NCBI GenBank assembly: GCA_035685165.1
Contig: DASRBI010000023.1
Location: 62,001 to 126,000, forward strand
DNA length: 64,000 nucleotides
Source: DATFDN01 sp035685165
GTDB lineage: Bacteria > Pseudomonadota > Alphaproteobacteria > Acetobacterales > Acetobacteraceae
Direction: 5' to 3'
This document shows, one piece after another, positions 52,068 through 60,850 of this stretch. The position numbers and the translations under genes were made by a program. Each line of letters begins with the position of its first letter. Position 1 is the stretch's first letter. The notes under the pieces were generated by a model, which was given only the letters and a program-made list of their open reading frames with translations, was not told the origin of the DNA and ran no database searches.

Positions 52068-52819
52068 TGTCGCTCGTCATCGACAATCTGCACGCCGGGA
52101 TCAACGGCGTGGAAATCCTGCGCGGCATCTCCATCGCCGTTCCCTCGGGGGAAATCCACGCGCTGATGGGCCCGAACGGCTCGGGAAAATCTACCCTCGG
52201 CTATGTCCTCGCCGGGCGCGAGGACTACGAAGTGACGGAGGGTTCCGTTACGTTCGACGGCCGCGACCTGTTGGCGATGGAGCCGGAGGCGCGCGCCGCC
52301 GCCGGCGTGTTCCTGGCGTTCCAGGCCCCGGTTGAGCTGCCCGGGGTAGGCAACGCCAACTTCCTGCGCACGGCGCTCAATGCGATCCGCCGCACGCGTG
52401 GCGAGCCGGAACTGGACGCGGTGCAGTTCCTCAAGATGGCCCGCGCCGAAGCCAAGCGCCTGCACATGCCGGACGACATGCTGAAGCGCAACGTCAACGT
52501 GGGTTTCTCGGGCGGCGAGAAGAAGCGGAACGAGGTGTTGCAGATGGCGCTGCTGCGCCCGCGCCTCGCGATCCTGGACGAAACCGACAGCGGGCTCGAC
52601 ATCGACGCGCTGAAGATCGTCGCCGACGGGGTGAACGCGCTGCGCTCGCCCGATTTCTCCGCACTCGTCATCACGCACCATCAGCGCCTGCTCGACCATC
52701 TCGTGCCGCACCGCGTGCATGTGCTCGCCGCCGGCCGCATCGTCCGCTCGGGCGGGCCCGAGCTCGCGCGCGAGCTGGAGGCGCGGGGCTATGCCGGGCT
52801 TGCGGCGGAGGCGGCATGA
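52067..52819 (+). CDS. sufC: Fe-S cluster assembly ATPase SufC
   Basis: A 250-residue ABC-type ATPase of SufBC2D. Walker A is GPNGSGKSTLGYVLAG near residue 35, the signature is FSGGEKKRNEVLQMALL near 148, and Walker B is AILDETDSGLDIDAL near 171. These are the highly conserved SufC forms. Start and stop overlap sufB and sufD. Confidence 0.96.
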
Positions 52820-54072
52820 GCGCGCTCGAACCCACGGGCGTGGCCGGCTTCCTCGCCCATTACGAGGGGCTGCGCGCGCGCCTGCCCGGCGATCCGACCG
52901 CGCGCGCCGCCGCCGCCGAATTGTTCCGCACTCTGGGCCTGCCCGGACGGCGCGACGAGGCTTGGAAATACACCAATCTCCGCCCGCTCGCCGAAGCCGC
53001 GTTCCACGAGCCGCTGTCGCCGGTTGCCGACCACCAGGTGGCGGAAGGCATCCCGCGCCTGGCAGGATCGCGCCTCTTGTTCATCGACGGCCGCTATCGC
53101 CCCGATCTCTCCGCGCCGCCCGCGTTCTTCACCGCGTTCGCCGACCGCCCGCTGCTCGCCGACCTGTCCGATCGCGCCGAGCAGCGCATGATCGCGCTCA
53201 ACACGATGCTGGCCGAGGACGGCGCGGTGCTCGACATCCCGGCGGGCCATGAGGCGGGCGCGGTGCAGATCGCCACCATCGCCGCCGCCGCCCCCGGCCG
53301 TGCGACGGGCGTGCATCCGCGCCATGTGGTCCGCCTCGGCGCGGGCGCGCGGCTGGTGCTGATTCTGAGCAACGCCGGGGAGGGGACCTATCTGCACAAC
53401 GAGGTCGCCGACATCGTGCTCGCCGAGGGTGCGCACCTGACGCTTTTGCGCGTGCAGGACGAGTCCCGCGCGGCTTTCCACATCGCGACCGGTGTGGCCG
53501 ACATCGCCGCCGGCGCGACGCTCGACAGTTTCGTGCTGACGCTCGGCGGCCGGATGGTCCGCACCGAAATCCACGCCTGCCTTGCGGGGGCGCGCGCAGA
53601 GGCGCATCTGTCGGCGGCGCAACTCCTTTCCGGCGTGCAGCACGCCGACGCCACCACGGTCGTACGGCACAACGCGCCGGAATGCGCCTCGCGCCAGACG
53701 GTGAAGCACGTGCTTACGGGCCGCTCGCGCGGCGTCTTTCAGGGCCGCATCGAGGTCGCGCGTGGCGCGCAGAAGACCGACGGCTACCAGATGAGCCAGG
53801 CGCTTTTGCTTTCGCCGGACGCCGAGATCGACACCAAGCCCGAGCTCGAGATTTTCGCCGACGACGTGAAATGCAGCCACGGCGCGACCGTGGGCGAGCT
53901 CGACGCCGAGCAAATGTTCTATCTCCGCAGCCGTGGCGTGCCCGAGGCCGACGCGCGCGCCATCCTAATCCGCGCTTTCCTGGCGGAAGCCCTGGATGCC
54001 GTGCCGCACGAACCGACGCGCGCGGCCATGGAGGCGATGATCGACGCCTGGTGGCGCAAGGAGGCGGCGTGA
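52816..54072 (+). CDS. sufD: Fe-S cluster assembly protein SufD
   Basis: A 418-residue partner of SufB in SufBC2D, needed for iron acquisition. The N-terminal helical part includes GRRDEAWKYTNLRPLAEA. The beta-helix core carries VLTGRSRGVFQGRI near residue 297 and DDVKCSHGATVGELD near 350, where the His and Cys are conserved. The C-terminus has YLRSRGVPEADARAILI. The ATG overlaps the sufC stop by 4 bp. Confidence 0.95.
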   Translation: MSALEPTGVAGFLAHYEGLRARLPGDPTARAAAAELFRTLGLPGRRDEAWKYTNLRPLAEAAFHEPLSPVADHQVAEGIPRLAGSRLLFIDGRYRPDLSAPPAFFTAFADRPLLADLSDRAEQRMIALNTMLAEDGAVLDIPAGHEAGAVQIATIAAAAPGRATGVHPRHVVRLGAGARLVLILSNAGEGTYLHNEVADIVLAEGAHLTLLRVQDESRAAFHIATGVADIAAGATLDSFVLTLGGRMVRTEIHACLAGARAEAHLSAAQLLSGVQHADATTVVRHNAPECASRQTVKHVLTGRSRGVFQGRIEVARGAQKTDGYQMSQALLLSPDAEIDTKPELEIFADDVKCSHGATVGELDAEQMFYLRSRGVPEADARAILIRAFLAEALDAVPHEPTRAAMEAMIDAWWRKEAA

Positions 54073-54109
54073 TGGTCCGCCTCGCCTGGGGGCAAGGAGG
54101 TGCCGCCTG

Positions 54110-55348
54110 ATGGACTCCCTTCCCCCACCCCCGCTCGACGTCGCCCGCGTCCGCGCGGACTTCCCCATCCTCGCGCAGAAGATCCGCGGCAAGCCGTTGG
54201 TGTTCCTCGATAGCGCCGCCTCGGCGCAGAAACCGCGCGCCGTGATCGAGGCAATGCGGGCCGCGATGGAAACCCAGTACGCCAACGTGCATCGCGGCCT
54301 GCACTGGATGAGCGAGCGCACCACCGACGCCTATGAAGCCGCGCGTGACGCCGTGGCCGCGCTGATGAACGCGCGCGAGCGCAACGAAGTGGTATTCGTC
54401 CGCAACAGCACCGAGGCGATTAACCTCGTCGCCTACAGCTACGGCGCGCTGCTGCGTCCCGGTCAGGCGGTGCTGATCTCGGGGATGGAGCACCACTCCA
54501 ATTTGGTCCCCTGGCAGCTCCTGCGCGACCGCCACGGCATCGAATTGCGCGTGGCGCCGGTCACCGACGCGGGCGAACTGAATTGGCCCGCGTTCGAGAA
54601 CGCGCTTGCCGACGGCAAGGTGGGATTGGTCGCCATCACCCACATGTCGAACGTGCTCGGCACCTACACCCCGGTCGAGCGCATCGTGCGCGCCGCGCAC
54701 GCCGTCGGTGCCAAGGTGCTGTTGGACGGCAGCCAGGCGATCGTGCATCGCAAGGTCGATGTGCAGGCGCTCGATTGCGATTTCTACGCCTGGACCGGCC
54801 ACAAACTTTACGGCCCCACGGGGATCGGCGTGCTGTGGGCGCGGCGCGAGCTTCTGGAGGCGATGCCGCCCTTCCTCGGCGGCGGGGAGATGATTTCCTC
54901 CGTCACCTACGCGCGGTCGACCTGGGCCGCCGTGCCGCACAAGTTCGAGGCCGGCACTCCGGCCATCATTGAGGGCATCGGCCTGAAAGCGGCGATCGAG
55001 TACGTGCAGGCGCTCGGCTACGAGGCCATCGCCGCGCATGAACGGGCATTGACGGAGCACGCCCTCGCCCGGCTCTCCGATATCGAGGGCCTGCGGATTC
55101 TCGGCGCGGCGCAGGATCGCGGCGGCGTGGTGTCGTTCGCGCTCGCGGGCGCGCACGCGCACGACGTTGCGACGCTGCTCGACCGGCAAGGCATCGCCGT
55201 GCGCGCCGGGCACCATTGCGCCGAGCCGCTGATGCACCGCTTCGGGCTGGAAAGCACGGCGCGCGCCAGCTTCGGGATTTACACCACGCGCGAGGAGATC
55301 GACGTGCTCGCCGATACGCTCGTCCGCGTGCGGGAGTTCTTCGCCTGA
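54110..55348 (+). CDS. sufS: Cysteine desulfurase SufS
   Basis: A 412-residue class II PLP cysteine desulfurase that feeds sulfur to the SUF scaffold. PLP-binding Lys232 is in WTGHKLYGPTG, and the persulfide Cys370 is in RAGHHCAEPLMHRFG. An ideal Shine-Dalgarno AAGGAGGT lies at 54094-54101, 8 bp before ATG. SufU directly follows, so sulfur transfer probably runs SufS to SufU. Confidence 0.96.
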   Translation: MDSLPPPPLDVARVRADFPILAQKIRGKPLVFLDSAASAQKPRAVIEAMRAAMETQYANVHRGLHWMSERTTDAYEAARDAVAALMNARERNEVVFVRNSTEAINLVAYSYGALLRPGQAVLISGMEHHSNLVPWQLLRDRHGIELRVAPVTDAGELNWPAFENALADGKVGLVAITHMSNVLGTYTPVERIVRAAHAVGAKVLLDGSQAIVHRKVDVQALDCDFYAWTGHKLYGPTGIGVLWARRELLEAMPPFLGGGEMISSVTYARSTWAAVPHKFEAGTPAIIEGIGLKAAIEYVQALGYEAIAAHERALTEHALARLSDIEGLRILGAAQDRGGVVSFALAGAHAHDVATLLDRQGIAVRAGHHCAEPLMHRFGLESTARASFGIYTTREEIDVLADTLVRVREFFA

Positions 55349-55821
55349 TGTCCGATACGTTCGACGATCTGCGCGATCTTTATCAGGAAGTGATCCTCGA
55401 CCACGGCCGCAATCCGCGCCGCGGCCGCCGGCTCGCCGCGTTCGACGCCACCGCCAAGGGTGACAACCCGATGTGCGGGGACCGCGTGCAGGTGTTCCTG
55501 AAATACGGACCGGACGGTGCCATTGCCGACACCGGCTTTGAGGCGCGCGGCTGCGCGATCTCGGTCGCCTCCGCCGATCTGATGGCGGAGACCGTGACGG
55601 GCCGCAGCCAGCAGGACGCCCGCGCGCTGTTCGCCGCCTTCCGCGAGCTTGCCCGCACCGGCCGATGCCCCGCCTGCGACGGCGCGCTCGCCGAGGCGCT
55701 CGAACGGTTGCAACCGCTTGCCGGCGTGCACGAGTACCCTTCGCGCGTAAAGTGCGCGACCTTGCCCTGGCACGCCCTGATCGCCGCGCTCGACGGAGCG
55801 CAGGAGGCCAGCAGTGAATGA
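55348..55821 (+). CDS. sufU: SufU-type sulfur-transfer protein (NifU-like)
   Basis: A 157-residue IscU-fold protein. LYQEVILDHGRNPRRGR at the N-terminus is typical. The zinc/sulfur ligands lie in GDNPMCGDRV, ARGCAISVASADLMAE and the C-terminal VKCATLPWH, and the SufU-type insertion before the last Cys is present (it includes GRCPACDGA). It accepts persulfide sulfur from SufS. It starts one base into the sufS stop. Confidence 0.93.
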   Translation: MSDTFDDLRDLYQEVILDHGRNPRRGRRLAAFDATAKGDNPMCGDRVQVFLKYGPDGAIADTGFEARGCAISVASADLMAETVTGRSQQDARALFAAFRELARTGRCPACDGALAEALERLQPLAGVHEYPSRVKCATLPWHALIAALDGAQEASSE

Positions 55822-56170
55822 CATGTCCACCCACGGCGCCTGGACTCCCGAAGGCGAGACCGCGCCGCCGCTCACCGAGGATGCGGTGATCGGCGCCGTC
55901 TCCACCGTCTATGATCCGGAAATTCCGGTGAACATCTACGACCTCGGCCTGATCTACGCGATCGAGCTCGCCGAGGGGGGCAAGGTGAAGGTGGAAATGA
56001 CGCTCACCGCGCCCGCCTGCCCGAGCGCGCAGGAGCTGCCCGAGCAGGTGCACGAGGCGGTCATGGCGCTGCCGGGCGTCACCGAATGCGAGGTCGAGAC
56101 GGTGTGGGATCCGCCCTGGGACCCGAGCCGGATGAGCGACGAGGCCCGCCTGCAGTTGAATATGTATTAG
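55814..56170 (+). CDS. sufT: SUF system DUF59/MIP18-like protein SufT
   Basis: A 118-residue Fe-S maturation factor of the MIP18 family. STVYDPEIPVNIYDLGLIY near residue 30 is the core motif, and TLTAPACPSAQELP carries the conserved Cys. WDPPWDPSRMSDEARLQLN at the C-terminus matches suf-linked members. A GTG start at 55814 is chosen because CAGGAGG lies just before it. ATG 55823 is the alternative. It overlaps sufU by 8 bp. Confidence 0.92.
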   Translation: MNDMSTHGAWTPEGETAPPLTEDAVIGAVSTVYDPEIPVNIYDLGLIYAIELAEGGKVKVEMTLTAPACPSAQELPEQVHEAVMALPGVTECEVETVWDPPWDPSRMSDEARLQLNMY

Positions 56171-56190
56171 TCCGGCACGAGATCGAGCCC

Positions 56191-56559
56191 ATGAGCACGA
56201 CCACCGCCGCAAGCCGCCCGGTCCGCGAACTGCCGCCCCTGATGCGGCTCACCGACGCCGCCGCCGAACGGCTGCGGAAGCTTTACGAAGGCGGCGAGCA
56301 GGGCCGCTTGCTCCGCGTCAGCGTGAAGACCAAGGGCTGCTCCGGCCTCTCCTACGACATGAGCTGGGCGGACGCGCCCGCGCCGACCGACGAGGTGGTG
56401 ACGGACAAGGGCCTGACCTTGCTTGTGGACCGCAAAGCGAGCCTCTTCTTGATCGGCACGATCATGGATTACGAGGCGCAGGCGCTTGCCTCCGGCTTCA
56501 CCTTCCGCAACCCCAATGAGAAGGCGCGCTGCGGCTGCGGGGAAAGCTTCTCGGTCTGA
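56191..56559 (+). CDS. sufA: A-type Fe-S cluster carrier SufA (HesB/IscA family)
   Basis: A 122-residue A-type carrier that moves clusters from SufBCD to apoproteins. The three invariant cysteines are Cys50 in KTKGCSGLSY and Cys114 and Cys116 in ARCGCGESF. MRLTDAAAERLRKL at the N-terminus is typical. It closes the suf operon, 20 bp after sufT, and a GC hairpin follows at 56628. Confidence 0.95.
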   Translation: MSTTTAASRPVRELPPLMRLTDAAAERLRKLYEGGEQGRLLRVSVKTKGCSGLSYDMSWADAPAPTDEVVTDKGLTLLVDRKASLFLIGTIMDYEAQALASGFTFRNPNEKARCGCGESFSV

Positions 56560-56627
56560 GGCGCACGCCGCCCTCATCACCCGGCGCTGCGCGCCGCCCG
56601 CAGCCGCAAGCGGCAGAGGCGTAAGGA

Positions 56628-56649
56628 GGGGGCGCCGAACCGCGCCCCC
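56628..56649. terminator. Hairpin downstream of the suf operon
   Basis: GGGGGCGC and GCGCCCCC make a perfect 8-bp stem with the loop CGAACC, 68 bp beyond the sufA stop. No T-run follows, so termination strength is uncertain. Confidence 0.4.
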
Positions 56650-56669
56650 CGCCGGCGGGAGAGGCTGCC

Positions 56670-56838
56670 GTGCGCGGCGAGCGCGACGAGCAGGCCGTAT
56701 GGCAGCGGATGGCGGGCACGCTCGAAACGATCGAACTGCCCGGTGCTCCCCTCGCGCTGGTGGCCCGCCCCATGTCGCCGAGCTGGCAGCGGCGCTGCGA
56801 CGGGCGCTCGCAGAGGCCGCTACGCCGGCCGCGGCGGC
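56670..56838 (+). pseudogene. Possible frameshifted small ORF after sufA
   Basis: A GTG at 56670 with GGGAGAGG upstream starts a frame reading DEQAVWQRMAGTLETIELP and GAPLALVARP. At about 56768 the protein-like sequence continues in another frame as PHVAELAAALRRALAEAATP. One missing or extra base would join them. It then runs into the 3' end of the convergent aldehyde dehydrogenase gene. It may be a decayed gene, a sequence error, or chance in GC-rich DNA. Confidence 0.25.
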
Positions 56839-58328
56839 GCCGTCAGGCTCACCGTCACGTTCTTACGCTGCGTGAAGCTGTCGAGCATCCCCTCGAGCGA
56901 GAACTCCCGCCCGATCCCGCTCTGCTTGTAGCCGCCATAGGAATGGCCGGGCACCTGCCCCAGCCCCTGATTTACCTGCACCCAGCCCGACTCGATCGCG
57001 TGCGCGGTGCCGATCCCCTTGGTGATGTCGTGCGTCCACACATAGGCCGCGAGCCCGTAATGGCTGTCGTTTGCCATGCGGATCGCGTCCGCCTCGTCCT
57101 CCCAGGGGATTGCCACGAGCACCGGGCCGAAAATCTCCTCGCGCGCCAGCCGCCAGTCGTTGGAGCTGTCGGCGAACACCGTGGGGATGGCGAAATAGCC
57201 CTGTGCGAGCGGGCCTTCCCTCGGCGGCAGGCCGCCGAACACCACGCGCGCCTCCTTCCGTTTCAGCCCGTCCTCCACATAGCCGCAGACCTTGGTGAAT
57301 TGCTTGTTGTTGATGATGGCGCCCATGTCGGTCGCCTCGTCCAAGGGGTCGCCGATCTTCAGCTTGCGCGTCTTCTCCTCCAGTTTCGCGAGGAACGGGT
57401 CGAAAATCTTCTTGTGCAGGAAGAGCCGCGAGCCCGCGGTGCAGGACTGGCTTTGGCGGGTGAAGCGCATGGAGGCAATGATGCCCTCCACCGCCCAGTC
57501 CTCGGTGCCGATGTCGGAGAACACGATCGAGGGACTCTTGCCGCCCAGTTCGAGCGACACCGGCACGATGCGGTCCGCCGCCGCGCGCATCACGCTCTTG
57601 CCGACCGCCGTCGAGCCGGTGAAGGAGAGCTTGCGGATCAATGGGTGCTCCGCCAGCGGCGCGCCGCATTCGGGGCCCGTTCCGGTCAGCAGGTTCAAGA
57701 CACCGGGCGGCAGATGCTCCTGGCAGATGCGCGCCATCATCAGCACACCGAGCGGCGCGTCCTCGGCCGCCTTCATCACCATCGTATTGCCGGCGAGCAA
57801 AGCCGGCGCGATCTTCAGCGCCCCCAGCATCACCGGGGCGTTCCACGGGATGATCGCACCCACCACCCCGAGCGGCTCGCGGCGCGTGTAGCTCAGCACG
57901 TGTTCGCCCAAGGGGATCGTCTCGCCCTTCAGCTCGCCGCCCAGGCCCCCGAAATAGCGGAAGATATCGGCGGTCATCCGCGCTTCGCCGCGCGCCTGGG
58001 TCCGCAGCGCATTGCCGGTCTCGCGCGCAATGGTGCGCGCCAGCTCCTCGCTCACCGCCTCGATCGCATCGGCGATGCGGAGCAGCATCCGCCCGCGTTC
58101 GCGCGGGATCACCTTGCTCCATTCGGGGAACGCCTTGGCGGCGGCGCGCACGGCGCGATCGACGTCCTCGGCGCCGCCGCGGGGAATACTGGCGAAGATT
58201 TGCCGGTTGCCGGGGTTCTCCACCGGCAGCGTGTCGCCGTTCGCCGCCTCCACCCATTCGCCGCCGATCAGCATCCGCGCCTCTTCTAGCGCGCCCGCGG
58301 TGGTGCGGCTCCGCTCGATCGTGTCCAT
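56820..58328 (-). CDS. NAD(P)-dependent aldehyde dehydrogenase
   Basis: A 502-residue ALDH-superfamily enzyme oxidising an aldehyde to the acid. The general-base Glu is in VSLELGGKSPSIVF, and the nucleophilic Cys in RQSQSCTAGSRLF. PLGVVGAIIPWNAPV and FTGSTAVGKSV line the cofactor site. ATG 58328 (MDTIERSR) is chosen because homology begins soon after and GGGGAG is upstream. The similarity is to betaine/phenylacetaldehyde-type ALDHs. The substrate is unknown. Confidence 0.93.
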   Translation of the reverse strand: MDTIERSRTTAGALEEARMLIGGEWVEAANGDTLPVENPGNRQIFASIPRGGAEDVDRAVRAAAKAFPEWSKVIPRERGRMLLRIADAIEAVSEELARTIARETGNALRTQARGEARMTADIFRYFGGLGGELKGETIPLGEHVLSYTRREPLGVVGAIIPWNAPVMLGALKIAPALLAGNTMVMKAAEDAPLGVLMMARICQEHLPPGVLNLLTGTGPECGAPLAEHPLIRKLSFTGSTAVGKSVMRAAADRIVPVSLELGGKSPSIVFSDIGTEDWAVEGIIASMRFTRQSQSCTAGSRLFLHKKIFDPFLAKLEEKTRKLKIGDPLDEATDMGAIINNKQFTKVCGYVEDGLKRKEARVVFGGLPPREGPLAQGYFAIPTVFADSSNDWRLAREEIFGPVLVAIPWEDEADAIRMANDSHYGLAAYVWTHDITKGIGTAHAIESGWVQVNQGLGQVPGHSYGGYKQSGIGREFSLEGMLDSFTQRKNVTVSLTAPPRPA

Positions 58329-58392
58329 CGCCAACTCCCCTGCCTTGATCGGCAGAGATGTGCGTCGGTTCCGGGGGGTGATCAAGCGCGCG

Positions 58393-59226
58393 CTATTCGC
58401 GGAACTCCAGCGCCGCGCCGAAGGCGTCTGCGGCGGCGATGAGCACGCGCTCCCCCTGTTCGAGCGGCGCGATCCCGCCCGCCCGCAGCGCCGCCACGGC
58501 GCGGTCCAACGATAGAGTGCGGAAAGTCAGCGCCGCCATGAACGCAGACCGACCTCCGCCATCGGGCGCCGCGGCGCCGAACTGGGCGCGCAAGGCGGCC
58601 GGGGTGATGATCTCCACGCTCGCCGCCCCCATCGCGAGCACCGCCTCGCTGCGCACCGCATCGGCGCCGAACAGGGTGCGGAAATAGGCGGTGACGGCGG
58701 GGGGATCCTCGGCCGCGACCACCGCGCGCACGACCGCCACCGCGCCGTTCGGGTGCCGGCGCCATTCGTCGCGCCATACGAGATCCCGGGTGAAATGGTG
58801 GCAGAAATACAGCCGCCCGCCCGGGATGATCTGCTGCGCCAGGCGCACGGTGCGGAACACCGCATCCCGCCGCGCCCCACCCTCCAGCTCCACCGGCCGC
58901 GAGAACTCGTTCGGCGGCTCCACCGCCGCGCCGGCCGCGCGCAGGGCCGCGTGGACCGCGGCCGAATCCTCGGTGCCGAACACGATCCCGTTCAATCCGA
59001 GCGGCGCCTCGAGGATTTCCGCGCGGGTGCGGTCGCCCGGGCGGGCGGCGATCAGCTCCAGATAGTCGGTGCCGAAGATCGCCAGATGGTTCATCGAGCC
59101 GAGCGTGTGATAGCCGCGCGGTGTCAGGGCGAACCCCAGCCGCCGATAGACGTCCGCGCCCTCGTCGATGCGGTCGCGCAGGTTGACGACGACGTGATCG
59201 AGCGTCGGAACCGGCAGAGCGCTCAT
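58393..59226 (-). CDS. VOC/glyoxalase-like domain protein, two modules
   Basis: A 277-residue protein of the glyoxalase-like domain family (PF13468 type). The N-terminal module begins PTLDHVVVNLRD and continues GYHTLGSMNHLAIFGTDYLELIA. The second module holds YFCHHFTRDLVWRDEWRRHPNGA. GGAGGA precedes the ATG. It lies upstream of the aldehyde dehydrogenase on the same strand, 64 bp away, so the two may be co-expressed. Function unknown. Confidence 0.82.
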   Translation of the reverse strand: MSALPVPTLDHVVVNLRDRIDEGADVYRRLGFALTPRGYHTLGSMNHLAIFGTDYLELIAARPGDRTRAEILEAPLGLNGIVFGTEDSAAVHAALRAAGAAVEPPNEFSRPVELEGGARRDAVFRTVRLAQQIIPGGRLYFCHHFTRDLVWRDEWRRHPNGAVAVVRAVVAAEDPPAVTAYFRTLFGADAVRSEAVLAMGAASVEIITPAALRAQFGAAAPDGGGRSAFMAALTFRTLSLDRAVAALRAGGIAPLEQGERVLIAAADAFGAALEFRE

Positions 59227-59257
59227 GTATTTCGGTCCTCCTCCGGGCGGGAGGAGG

Positions 59258-60739
59258 CTACGGCGTGCGCCCCAGCCGATCCAGGCTGCCCGCCAGGATC
59301 GGCAGCGGCGGGGCGGGGACGGGACGGGGCGGGTCGAGCCCCTCGAGGTGAGCGAGGAAAGTCTCGCAATAGCGTCGCGCCGTGCTGTGCCAGACCGCCT
59401 GACGCAGCATCCGATGCCGCTCGCGCCGCTCGTCGAGCCCCATGACCAGGGCGCGATGCGTCGCGTCGGCAATTTCGTCCACGTCGTAGGGGTTGACGAG
59501 CAGCGCGTCGGTCATCTCCGCTGCGGCTCCGGCGAAGCGCGACAGCACCAGCACGCCGGGATCGAGCGGGTCCTGCGCCGCCACGAACTCCTTGGCGACG
59601 AGATTCATGCCGTCGCGGAGGGGCGTGACGAGCCCGACCCGGGCGATCCGGTAGAACCCGGCGAGCGTGCGACGCCGCACGGCGCGGGTCATGTAGCGGA
59701 TCGGCACCCAGTCGAACTCGGAATATTCGCCATCCACGTCACCGACGATCCGGTTCAGCTCTTCGCCGAGATCGCGGTAGTCGGTGACGTCCTCGCGCGA
59801 GCGGGCGGCGATCTGCAGCAGGCTCACCTGCCTTCGGTGCTCGGGGTGCTGGGCGAGCATCCGTCCGAACGCCTCAAGCCGGTTGGGCAGGCCCTTGGAG
59901 TAGTCCAGCCGGTCCACCCCGATCGCCAGCGCACGGCCGGCGAGGCTTTGGCGCAGGCGCTGGGTCTCGCTGCCCCGCTCCGCGGCAACCGCCATGCGCG
60001 CGAAGGCGTCGGGGTCGATGCCGATCGGATCGACGATCGGCAGCACCGCGCCGGTGCCGAACCAGACCCGTCCCGCCTTGTCGATCTGCGCACCGAGCAT
60101 CTCGCGGGCGCAATCCTCGAAGGCGGTCTTGTACTCGCGGGTGTGAAACCCCACCACGTCATAGGCGCAGAGCGACGCGAGCAGCGCCTCGGCATCGCGC
60201 GGCAAGGTTTGCAGGATCGATGGCGGCACGAACGGGGTGTGCAGGAAGAAGCCGAGCCGGTTCTTCACGCCGAGCGCGCGCAGCTCGGTGCCAAGCGGGA
60301 TGAGATGGTAGTCATGCACCCAGATCAGGTCGCCGGGCCGCAGCAGGCGGGCGAGCGTCGCGGCGAAGCGACGGTTCACCGCGCGGTAGCCCTGATATTC
60401 CTCGGCGGTGTAGCGCAGCAAGCCGAGCCGGAAGTGCAACAGCGGCCAAAGCACGCTGTTCGAATAGCCGGCGTAAAAGCGCTGATACTCCGTCTCGCTG
60501 AGGTCCAATGTCGCGTATGTGATCCCGCCCGCCACCAGGACCGTCGGCTCATCCGACGGTCGCGGCGCGCGGCGCCCGCTCCAGCCGAACCAAAGCGAAC
60601 CCGGCGCCAGCGCCTCGCCGAGCGCCACCGCGAGCCCGCCCGCCTGCGGGCCCTTCTCGGTCGGGACGGGGACGCGATTCGAGACGACGACGAGGCGGGA
60701 CAATGAGAAACCCTCGCGTTCAGCTTTCCGACTTCTCAT
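59258..60739 (-). CDS. otsA: Alpha,alpha-trehalose-phosphate synthase (UDP-forming)
   Basis: A 493-residue GT20 enzyme joining UDP-glucose and glucose 6-phosphate. Family motifs are VVVSNRVPVP at residue 16, WVHDYHLIPLG near 139, GVDRLDYSKGLPNRL near 272 and TPLRDGMNLVAKEFVA near 366. It has no fused or adjacent phosphatase (otsB), so trehalose 6-phosphate must be dephosphorylated by an enzyme encoded elsewhere. It diverges from a GT4 gene over 111 bp. Confidence 0.95.
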   Translation of the reverse strand: MRSRKAEREGFSLSRLVVVSNRVPVPTEKGPQAGGLAVALGEALAPGSLWFGWSGRRAPRPSDEPTVLVAGGITYATLDLSETEYQRFYAGYSNSVLWPLLHFRLGLLRYTAEEYQGYRAVNRRFAATLARLLRPGDLIWVHDYHLIPLGTELRALGVKNRLGFFLHTPFVPPSILQTLPRDAEALLASLCAYDVVGFHTREYKTAFEDCAREMLGAQIDKAGRVWFGTGAVLPIVDPIGIDPDAFARMAVAAERGSETQRLRQSLAGRALAIGVDRLDYSKGLPNRLEAFGRMLAQHPEHRRQVSLLQIAARSREDVTDYRDLGEELNRIVGDVDGEYSEFDWVPIRYMTRAVRRRTLAGFYRIARVGLVTPLRDGMNLVAKEFVAAQDPLDPGVLVLSRFAGAAAEMTDALLVNPYDVDEIADATHRALVMGLDERRERHRMLRQAVWHSTARRYCETFLAHLEGLDPPRPVPAPPLPILAGSLDRLGRTP

Positions 60740-60850
60740 TTGGACGAATCCTTGGCGAATATCGCCTCAAAAAAACCTGACCGCCCGCGTTCACTCCCAC
60801 CAGACAAGGGCAGCTTCCGGCCGCCCGGCGAAAATGGGAGCCCGGGAACA

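Noticed and set aside
52789..53913. Minus-strand 374-codon ORF opposite sufD
   Set aside because: sufD is complete on the plus strand with conserved motifs. The opposite frame has no family features.
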